64,000 nucleotides of DNA from NCBI GenBank assembly GCA_003117195.1, contig BDSI01000167.1:124001-188000 (forward strand), read 5' to 3'. Shown piece after piece: positions 39,301 to 48,942 of the stretch (position 1 is its first letter; each line of letters begins with the position of its first letter). The DNA is from Eudorina sp. 2006-703-Eu-15 (taxonomy: Eukaryota > Chlorophyta > Chlorophyceae > Chlamydomonadales > Volvocaceae). Both the position numbers and the translations under genes were made by a program. Under the pieces are notes generated by a model. The model saw nothing but the letters and a program-made list of their open reading frames with translations, ran no database searches and was not told where the DNA came from.

Positions 39301-41432
39301 CAGGTGGCGGCCCGCAAGCGCTCCAACTGCAAGGGGCCCGCATAGATGCACACACGGGGGGGCGCGGGGCGATGGGCGATGGGCGATGGGCCCGAGGGGG
39401 ACCCGACCAGTGGGAAACGCGGTGGAGTCCGGGGCCCAAGAGGTGGTCCGGCAGGTTCGGACAGCAGGGCGCCATGCACACCATAGCACTAGGACAGGAC
39501 GCTGCGGCTGTCACCGACGGCCCGCGGGGCCTTATGGATGTCGTCCCACGTTATTCGTCCAAAGGAGAGGACACTGAAGGCGCCTCCACGGCATCGCTGC
39601 TCCCCCAACCCCGGGCCCCGCACACAATCACCCCTTTTCATTGTTGGCTGGATCCCTGGATCCGGTATCCGATGTTCGACCCAGGATCCAGATCACTGAT
39701 TACGTGTTTTCTTCGTTAGCGGCGCGCCGAACACCGGATCGCCACAACGGACCCATAACGACTTCACGAGCCGCCGTCACAACCGTCGAACCACCACCAC
39801 CAGCACAACCATCGTCGTACCTTCAACGGCTCCAAAGAAAATAGCTGCTCCAACAGATGGTCGCTGCCGCTATCTTCCACTATGTCTGGGTCAGCGCCAG
39901 TGCACGAGCCTCCGACGCCGGCTCCGCCACCGTCACCACCACCACCGGGCGGCACACCGGGAGGTTGCTCGAGTACTCGGTTGCCGTAGTACTGGATGCT
40001 CTGCAGTTGCATGTGCCCCCAGGGTATGTGCCCGCCCGCGGTAAACCTGGCTGATTGCGCTGTACGGCACGGCAGACGGCACAGTACGGCACATGGTGTC
40101 CCTTACCCTTGGGCCCGTGCCCACGCGCCCATCTCCCCCCCAGGCATCCTGCGCCCCGAGACCCGGGGCCCGGACCACCACCCCATCACCCACTTGCCCC
40201 AGAAACCTACCGCAGCGTTCTGGTACACCACCTTGCCGGTCTGCAGCAGCACCGCCGTCATCAGGGGGGTCGCCCCGGAGGACAGCGCCGCCGCCTCCCG
40301 CAGTCGGGCAGCCTCCGCGGCCGACACACCACCCCCGGCCGCGCCGCCGTCACCGCCGACACCGCCGCCCCCGTCGCTGCGGCCGCCAGCAGCCGCGCGC
40401 CTGTCACCGCCAGGCTCGAGCGCTGCCCCGCACATACCGCTCGCGCCTGCGGCCGCCGCCGTTACCACCGCCGTTGCGCTGACGCCGCTCCGCAGGTCAA
40501 CGGGTTCGCCGTGTGGGGAACCCCGTGCCACCGCAGCGGCGGGGCCGAGGGAGTGGGGGTAGGTGCGCTCGCGACCCGTGGCTGCCTGCGCCTGGGAGAC
40601 CCCGTCCGCCGACGGCTCGCCGCCGCCACCCGCACCGCCGGCGCCGACGTCGCCTCCACTGCCTGCTGCACCGCTGCTGCGCACCGGGGCCAGAGCCGCG
40701 AAGACCGAGTTAGGCCTGCAGCGTGTTAGGGCAGCGCCGTCAACGGACCCTAACGCCGCGGCCGTAGGAACAGCACCATTTCCATCCGCGGCTGCGGCAC
40801 CTGCAGCAGCACGGACGGGGTCAGTGAGCCCAGGCGCCTGATGAGCCCCCACAGCAGCCGCCGCAGCAGCAGCAGCGGCGGCAAAAGGCGTGGGTGACTT
40901 GGACTTGCTGCCCCGTCCCTCTCCGGCGGCGCGGCTCCTATCTGTCATACTGGCACGACTTGCCGCAGCAGCAGTGACGATGGGTTTAGCAGTGGCAGTA
41001 GCACCAGCAGCACCAGCACCACCAGCAGCAGCGCCGGTGGCGGCCTCCCCACGTCTGGCGGTGGTCGGCCCCCCTGCGCTCTTGTCTGTGTCGGCATCTG
41101 CAGTAACAGCTGCGTCACCTGCCAGGTCACGCGCCGCCGCCGCCGCCGCCGCCGCCGCCAGCGACACTGCTGTGATTCGCATACCCGCCGTGGCGCTGCC
41201 GCTGGCGCAGGGCGATAAACCCTCCGCGGCCGCACAAAGCCGGATCACCACCGCCGGCCAAGAGGCCGCCGCTGCCGCGGCGGCCACGCCCACGCCGCTG
41301 CTGCTGCTGCGCCGGCCGGAATGGTACGGACGTTCCGGACTCACACACGCGCGGCCGTACTCGGAGGACGGCTTTAGGAGCTTTTCGCTGCGGTGCGCCT
41401 TCCACGCGGGGCCGCCGCCGCAGCCGCCACCG

Positions 41433-41463
<31 letters not shown>

Positions 41464-42397
41464 TGCCCCCTCTTCCTTCCCCGGGGCTCTGCCCGTGCAG
41501 GTCCGTATACAGCGCGGGCTCTAGCTGAACATCCAACCACCAGGAACAAGCTGTAGCTGTAGCCGCACTGGCGGTTCTGACGTGGCCTGCTACAGCCACC
41601 TCCTGCTCATCTGCGCCGAGGGCCTCCTCCGGCAGCGGCCGCTGCTCCTGAAGCCGCAGCAGCGCCCGCGTGCGTATGGCACCGGCGCCGGACTCGGGCG
41701 GCTGCCGGTGCTCCGCGATGCGTGTGGAGAAGTCGGCGAGCTGGCGCAGGAAGTCGGGGTCGAGGCGGCCCAGGGCGGCGAGCAGCTCTGCGCCCCGCTG
41801 CGCGGCGGCGGCGGGCCCGCCGCGGCTCATGCGCCGGCGACCCGGAACCCCGCCGAGGAGGCTCTCGGCCATCTTGTTGCAGTAGACTGGCTTTGCAGGC
41901 AGGCAGGCCAGGCGGGATCGGTCGGCGCGGTCGTCGAGAGGGGTCGCTGCCGCGGATGTGTTCGCCACCGTGTGTGCCGCGGGTGCGGGTGCGGGTGCGG
42001 GTGCGGGTGCGGGTGCGGGTGTGGGTGCGGGTGCGGGTGCGGGTGCGGGTGCGGGTGCAGGTGCGGGTGCGGGTGCGGGTGCGGGTGCGGGTGCGGGTGC
42101 GGGTGCGGGTGCGGGTGCGGCCACAGGGCGACGCCATGCATCCGGGAAGGCGAGGACCAGGACGCCGTGTGTGGAGTCGTCGTACAGAGTGGAGAGTTGA
42201 AGGTCGCTGCAGGAGGCGTAGGTTGCAGTGGGGGGGTTGGCAGTGGCAGTGGCGGAGAGCGGCGACGCCATGGCGGTGGGCGTGTGGTCGTCGCGACGTC
42301 CGGGCGCCCCGACTGGCCAGGCCCCAACAGGCGGTGTCTCCGGCTCCTTGACACGCTCCAAAGCGCCGGAAAAGCACCCGGACAGCCATCCAAGCAT
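30335..42397 (-). CDS. Large PAS/class III nucleotide cyclase, predicted guanylyl cyclase
   Basis: Makes a cyclic nucleotide, probably cGMP. Supported exons: 40211-42397 (start [16 protein letters not shown]), 39821-40000, 39278-39326, 38616-38784, a long exon from about 37797 to 35733, 35419-35498, 34940-35017, 33803-33931, 33572-33599, 32949-33055, 32623-32757, 32244-32376, 31727-31742, 31396-31501, 30335-31015 (TAG). From 35498 on every junction is phase-consistent; between 39278 and about 37800 the chain is incomplete. A PAS segment ([17 protein letters not shown]) spans the first junction. A PAC-like WHEV...[13 protein letters not shown] leads into [15 protein letters not shown] and [10 protein letters not shown]. 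The catalytic domain has FADIEGF and ETIGDCYM (both metal Asp), [29 protein letters not shown] and [12 protein letters not shown]. Glu in KVETIGD and Cys in FCLFG are the guanine-selecting residues. Long linkers are Ala/Gly/Pro/Ser repeats. Confidence 0.88.
33684..33732. repeat. 7-bp tandem repeat (CAACCGT/C), 7 copies
   Basis: Seven consecutive 7-mers, three CAACCGT, three CAACCGC and one CAACCGG, within the cyclase intron between exons 33803-33931 and 33572-33599. It does not match the TTTTAGGG telomere type of these algae. Confidence 0.85.
34244..34615. repeat. 10-bp satellite (GGCATGGCAC)n, about 37 copies
   Basis: Nearly perfect head-to-tail decamers fill about 370 bp, interrupted once near 34362 by a 2-base insertion (GCACACGG). 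The array lies inside the 1,008-nt cyclase intron between exons 34940-35017 and 33803-33931. Each decamer lacks stop codons, so all frames are open and give apparent long ORFs on both strands. These are artefacts, not genes. Confidence 0.97.
38121..38162. repeat. CA dinucleotide microsatellite
   Basis: Two (CA)n runs flanking a short C-rich interruption, in the poorly resolved linker part of the cyclase gene, just outside a probable splice donor on the minus strand. Confidence 0.8.
41979..42120. repeat. Hexanucleotide repeat (GCGGGT)n coding for Ala-Pro
   Basis: About 23 copies of GCGGGT with two point variants, inside the first exon of the cyclase. On the minus strand it reads as an alternating Ala-Pro tract that follows the first PAS-like block ([20 protein letters not shown]). 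It is in frame, so length changes by whole units keep the protein open. Confidence 0.95.
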
Positions 42398-45300
42398 GAC
42401 TACGGGCGCAAAGCTGTGACGCGGTGAGCGGTCGTCTGTTGCTTGCACCCTGCTGGAATGGCTGGACCTAGCTGCTGAAATGCATTACTCGCATGGCAAC
42501 TGCATGGCGCCAATCGGTATTGGTTAATAAAAGCGCGGTGTGTGGACCAAATGAGCGCGAACAGGGCTCGGGGACGACAAGCCCGGCTGTGCGGGAGCCG
42601 TTTCCCGAGGCTGGGCCGCGCCTGAAATATTTGCCGTTGGTATAAGTCAGGCAACAGTAATATCCGGAGCCTGGAGAGGGTTGAGCTGTTGAGCTGTTGA
42701 GCTGAGGACGTGTGCTGAGTAAGCGCTTCAAGCCCGGGAAAGGGAAACAGTTTCCTTCAGCGTCGCCATGAACAGAACGTATATAATGTCACAAGGGCCA
42801 TCAGGAGAGCCATGTTTATTTGTCAAGCGCTCCATGCTAGTAAGAAGCAGCGAAATTTAATGCCTGAGCTAGGTTTAGTTCGCTGGAAGTGCATATAATG
42901 CGCAAGATGAAAACAAGGACAGCATCCAAAATTCATAGCAAAATTAAATATTGATTAAGTAAACTACATTGTTCGTTAGCTCCTACAAGCCAAGCAACGT
43001 CGGTTGTGCCTTTTTAGAAATATTGAAGTCAACGGGTCGCGCTGAGAACAGAATCGCATATGCCTCCAAAACTAAATAGCATTTACTGATATTTTTCCAT
43101 TGGGAAAATCTGAACGAGCGTACGTGCAGCAGGCCTAAATCATTTTGACATTTTGGAGCGGACTATCGCCAACCTGGAATTAAGAATAAGAATTATATTT
43201 ATGTTATTTTCCTGAATTTGATAACGTGCGTGCGCGAGGTGACATAGGGACGTGTCATTCGACGAAGGCATTGCTCGCTTGTACGAACAAAAATAATAAA
43301 CAAAGTTAAAATAACAAGTGAGACGATGGAATATAACACTTTGGTGGCAACAGGTTGTCGGTCGCAGAAGCACGAATCGCCTGTCGTACTGGTGACAACT
43401 CGGAAGAGGAACTGCTTGACAATTTTTCCAAGGGAACAATTATTTTATATATCTTTATGTGTGATTCTCCTGCACTGGACCATATCTGAGTGCGTGAGTG
43501 CCACAGCTACTGCGGCAAGTTTGGCTGACCTAGCTGACAAGCTCCATAATTTTCAAAAAGCCTCGCAACCCTTGGAAAAGCGGGCGCAGAGCTGGCAATA
43601 GGCTGATCAGGACTTGACGAGCTTTTCACGCCGCCTGCATAGACCAAACAGGCCGAGACATACAGCGCAGCGGAAACAAATTGTGGACGGATCCAGTTCC
43701 TGCTTCTGACGCGCACGGGCAATCTAGCCTGCGGCGCTTCATGCTGCACTTGCAGGCACTACTTGCAGTCGCTTCGCGCCTGTACGTTAGAAAGGAACGG
43801 ATAGGTGCAATAACATGCTGACGCGCACTTGAAATTCAAACAAGTCCACGACCCTGTCGTGGAGGCAGGAGTGCCCTCGGTAATGGATTTCGTACAGATG
43901 TTGGGCTGGAAAGCTGCGGCCTGTTAGCAGCCAGTTGCGTGTAGTAGGTAAAGATGTTACATGATACGGCAGTCGGGCATCACTGGAAGTGGAGGCAATT
44001 TTACCCTTTTACCCTAGATTTTATACCGATTGCATAACTTGGCAGGACCGGTTCTTGTCTTCGCATTTGAACTTTTGCTTTCTCGTTCTGCACCGGCGTC
44101 CGCACCCTTACATCAATGCTACTGCATATAAGAACTTCATCCTTCTAGTCCAAGAAAAAATAACATGTCCGTTTCTTACAGCGACGACGAAAATTGCATC
44201 TGCTGCTAATCCGATCTGCAAACCTCAGTACTATGGGTGCCCGGTACGGGCACGCCAACCGCGCTCGCGTTCAGCCCTAAAACCTGTCTCCGCCCGTGCC
44301 ACGGACATTAGCAAACCTTACACCGACTGGGTAGGGTTGGGTAAAGGGCGACGATCGGCCCTGAGCCCAGACCCAAAGATGAAGTCGTAGAGACATAGGG
44401 ACCCTCGTAGCCACTCACCAGCTGTGCGCCCCAGTGCCCTCCCCGGACCACCTGCTGTCACAGCTGCCCTGCTCTGCATTGCTATGACAACATAGGCAAC
44501 TTCTTCTTCTGGCTGGTACACGCCCTTGATTATTCCTCCCTCAGCAGGACATCCGGCTTGCCTGATCAGGCACGCTCGCAACGTGGCCCGAGCGAGCGAC
44601 CGCGCGCACGTGGAGTAGCCTCTCCCCCGGCGGCCCCGACCCCCTCCAGCGCGGTGTCAGGCCCAGCGGAGGACTAGCTAGGCGTGTCGGTCCGTTATGG
44701 GGGGATGCCATACACTCACTGCGTGAGTGAAACAGTGAATGGGTACAAGTCCATGGGTATCGGCATGGGTATGGATAACTACCGTATCACTTGGTCCGCG
44801 AACCAGCTACGGTACTGTGAATGTATCGTTATCGGTTATCCCCGTGCGTCGCGAACCGTTGCACCACTTTGCCCAGATTGCTGTTTAAAGCCTTCGTCCA
44901 ACATCCGGACATACAGTAGACCCCGCCAACGCCACAAAAAGGGTCCGGGATGTGCCATGTGAGTATCCGCTTTTTAGCATCCCGCGCAACGCAGCACGCA
45001 CGGCGAGTTCGTTGCATGTTTCACGCGGCGAGGCGGCCTCCCTAATGTCCCGAATGCACCGTGTGACGCAGGAGGGCAAAATCTCATGCTGATGAGTTGC
45101 GTACACCTCAAGGCGTACACCCTTGAAACTGCGCCTCATTTGGCGCCTCAGTCCAGCCCTGCGACACGACACTGACTGTGGCTCCCGCACCCGCGGCAAC
45201 CCCATGGGTCCGTCGCGGGGGCGCAGCACTCGGACCACTCCCGGGAAGGGGAGAGTCCGCCCTCACTTTGCGGCGGAGCAACTCACGGCCACGCATTGAC

Positions 45301-45455
45301 GGATGAGGACCCCCACCGCCACCGCGAAGTTACCGTGATCGGGGGCGCGGTACGGCACGGTACGGCACAGCTCTCACCCACCCAGCAGATCGCCGATTTG
45401 CGGTTCGAGGGGGCCTCGTGGATGCGTCTGTCACTCAGCGGTGCGGGGCGAAGCG
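42398..45455. other. Upstream region of cyclase, no supported gene, partly AT-rich
   Basis: Three kilobases without a convincing gene. From about 42.75 to 43.5 kb the sequence is clearly richer in A/T than its surroundings. Open frames at 43.33-43.60, 43.99-44.39 and 44.68-44.96 kb (plus) carry no motif I know. GAGCTGTT direct repeats occur near 42.69 kb. The cyclase promoter must lie near 42.4-43 kb but no element is distinct. Confidence 0.45.
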
Positions 45456-45460
45456 TTACA
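45456..45460 (-). terminator. Candidate TGTAA poly(A) motif for the Pol I factor gene
   Basis: TTACA on the plus strand, about 390 nt beyond the minus-strand stop at 45849, a plausible 3'UTR length for these algae. Confidence 0.4.
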
Positions 45461-45506
45461 GCCCGCCGGCCGGCCGCGTAAAAATCTAGTGGACTGGCAC
45501 TCATCT

Positions 45507-45552
45507 GCCTACCCACCTACCTATCTACCTACCTACCTGCCTGCCTGTCTAA
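45507..45552. repeat. CTAC/CTGC tetranucleotide repeat
   Basis: Imperfect CTAC units grading into CTGC units. It lies in the probable 3'UTR or flank of the minus-strand gene ending at 45849. Confidence 0.75.
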
Positions 45553-45848
45553 CAAACTGTACCTGAGCTATCCATCTTGCTAGCTGCCCACCATCCACCG
45601 CACACACACGCGGACATGCAGACGAGGTGGGTGCTGGCAGCGCGATAGGACCGACTGTGGCGGAACCTGTCACCGTACGTGTGAGGTCTCGATCAGCGGC
45701 CGTCGACAAGCTTGTGCTGGCTTGGCTGTATCAAGCTTGCCGTGTGGGGTTGAAAAGAAAAAAAACCGTGTGTGGTGTGTTTAGCGAGAAAACCGCCGTG
45801 TGGGGTGTGTGTGTGTGTGTGTGCTGCTAGGGGCGATGTGCGTGGGAC

Positions 45849-48800
45849 TCAGAACGCCGCTATCCCCGCCGCCGAGCCCCCGGTGTTCCGCCGCCGCAGC
45901 GCACGGGGCACACTCGCCAGCAGCGCCGGCGGCATCGGCGGCGGCGGCCGCGGCGGTGGCGGTGCCGGCGGCGCCAGCCGCCGCGCCAGGGCGCGCGCGC
46001 ACTCGACACCCTCCATCACCGCAGCGGCACTGGCGGTCACGGCCGCCTCGCCAGCGGCCAGCTTGGAGATCCTCTGTTCCGCCGCCGCCGCCGCCGTGTC
46101 CGCCGCGGCCGCCGCCGTGTCTGTGGTCCCCATTGGATTGTGTCTGCCGTCGCCATCAATGTCCATGACGTCACCCTCGTCGCCCTCATCACCTCCGCGG
46201 TCCGCGTCGGCGTCACCATCATCGCCCTCGCAGGACCCATCGTCCTCAGGGGGGCCCATCACCGGCACCATCAAAACCCGCCGGCGCTGTTGCTGTGGCC
46301 GCGGCCGCTGGTGCTGGCCCGGCTGCTGACGGCGGCGGCGAGCAGCATCCGCTGCCGGCGCCGCCGCCGCCGCCGCGGCGCGCTCTTCGCACAGGCAGTG
46401 CCGCAGCAGCTGCATTTCGTGCAGCACATGCCGGGTGTAGTAGTTGCAGTGCCCGAGCATCAGCGCCGCCACCCGCGCGCGGTGCTGCAGGTGCCGCAGC
46501 AGCGCGCCGTCGGGCACACACACGGCGCCGCCGCCGCTTCCGCCGCCGTGTCCGAGCAGCGTCGGCGGCTCCGAAAACGCCGTACTCGGCCACCATGTCG
46601 CTCGGTCCCGCAGCTCGGGCTCGACCTGCTGCCGCCAGAAGGTGGCCTCCGGCGACACGGGTGCCGCCGAAGGGTCGGCGGCGCCGTCGCCCCGGCGGCG
46701 CTTCCGCCGCCGCGCGCCAGGTGCCGCCGCCACGGTGGTGGGGCCCGCGCCCGCGTCGCCGCCCCCGGCGGCGGCGGCGTGGTCAGTGGCGGCATCGTCT
46801 ACGGGTGCCGGATGCGGTTGGCAACAACGGATTTTGGCGGTTGGCCGGGGAAGGTACCCCAGAGGAGCGGATTTCCAAGGGGCACTCCCATTCGCTCAGG
46901 TAAACGCAAGGCCGCCCGGCTTCCATACCCCGAATTCCACCAAGGTAACCCCGTAGAAACGTGTTTGCAGCCTTTCGTCATCGCGCCCACCCGACCAAGC
47001 AACCACCCCCCGGGCCAGACCCGCTCAGTAATATGGCGCTGTGCAGCAACCCACCTCTGGGCGGTGGCGGCGGCGGCGCCGCCGCCGCGGCCTCGGCCAG
47101 TCCCGCAAGCGACGAGTCCAGCTGCGCCCAGGCCTCGGCCTCGTACGGCGAGTACAGCATCCCTGTCGTACAGCAGTCCAGGTGCAGCAGGCATCCCCGC
47201 GCCAGAGCCAGGGCGCAGGAGCTGCAGTGGCCACTGGTGCGGACGAGACCTGGCAGGGGAGACGAACACCCGCGTCACCCGGGGGGACGGAGGGCGTAAG
47301 AAAATTTGGTAGACAGATTCATCGGGGAGCGGGAGGGGCGCAGGACCGCAGAAGTGGTACGAGTGTGATGCGACTCGCCGGGCAATCAACGGCACACACC
47401 GGTGTGTGGCGATTCTAGATTAATGCTCTTGGAGAAGGTGTGCTCCGGCTGAGGAACGCAATTACCTAACTAGGTACAGCAACTAACTGACTAACGAACA
47501 TCCAAACAGCTTTGTCCCCACCCACCCACCCGCCAACGCCGGCGCACACAGCGGGTCGGACTGCAGCGCCGCCAGCTGCATCTCCACCGCCGAGTGTACG
47601 GCAGCGACGGAGCTGCCGCCCAGGGCGTCCACCGCAACGTCCGCCGCCGCCGCTGCAGCGGCGGCGAAAGCGGCGGAAGCGCCGACAGCTCCCGAGCTCT
47701 TCCGCCTCTTCCCCTCCGGAGGCTCCGAAACCCGCCGCTGCCGCGCCGCCTCCGCCACCGGCCCAGGTCCCGCCGCCGGCGCCTCCGCCGCCTCCGCCGC
47801 CTCCGCCGCCTCCGCCGCCTCCGCCTTCACACCCCGGGACCGTCCCGCCGCAGCGGCCGCCAGCAGCGCCGCCACCGAGCTCCTAGCCGGCCCCGCCACC
47901 GCCACCGCCGCCTCCGCCGACCCGACCGCCGCGCCCTCGTCATCGCCCTCCTCCGTCTGCTCCGCCACCTCCTCCCCGCCTTCGCTCTCCGCCAGATGGC
48001 TATGCGGCTCCTCCCCTGCACTGCCTGGATCTCCCGGATCTGCCGCCGCACCGTCCTCCGCCTTCACATCCTCCGCGTCGGGATCGTCCTTGACCGCACC
48101 GCGCGCCCCCCGCCCCGGCAGCCGCAGCCCCAGCAGCGGCGCGGCGGCGCCCGCGGACAGCCCCGCCGCCCATTCCAGGTCTCGGAGCCGCCGCCGTACG
48201 GCCCCCTGCAGCTGCACCGTCAGCAGCGCCAGGGCCGCCGCGTCGGGCTCTCCGGGCGCGGCGCGGAACGCCAGGGCGCCCGTCGTGACCGCGGAGCTGA
48301 CGCGGCCGGCGGCGCAGTACGTCTGCGTCAGGTAGTACGACAGTTTGGTCGTACTGCCACGCAGGTTTCGGATGGCTTCCTGTGTGCGGGCGGTTGCGAG
48401 AGGTGGGCACGGGCGCGGTGGTTGGCGGTCTTGATGGCGGGAGGGACAGGAGAGAGGGTTCCGGGGAGCAGAGGTCTCCGGCCGCCTGCTGGCCTGGAGC
48501 GGGAGCTGCGGCAGGGGCTTTTCTAAATCATCCTGTCTACGGGGCGGCTGGAAGCGACGATCGGCGCGGGTTGACCCCGGGTCGTCTAGCCCCCCTCGCT
48601 GCACACCCCGCCTCGGATACCGTATTCGCTCTGACAGCAGCGCAGCATAAATCGTCTACCAATTTCCTGTACCCCACCTCCGGCCCTCTCCCACCCGGAG
48701 GAGCCGCTCGCAGTCCCTCCAGCTGTCTCGGAACAGCGGGTCGCTGTTGGCCGCCGACCAGGCCACCGGCACGTGCTCCCAGGCGCGGAGCTGTAACTGG

Positions 48801-48908
48801 TGCTGGTGCGGGTGCGGGTGCGGGTGCGGGTGCGGGTGCGGCGACACCTGTCCTGGGGGCTGCTGTGGCTGACGCAGGTGGGGACCTGGTGCAGGTGTCG
48901 AGGGGCCC

Positions 48909-48942
<34 letters not shown>

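Noticed and set aside
41582..42427. 281-codon plus-strand ORF with a Cys-Gly tract
   Set aside because: Antisense reading of the Ala-Pro hexamer repeat in cyclase exon 1.
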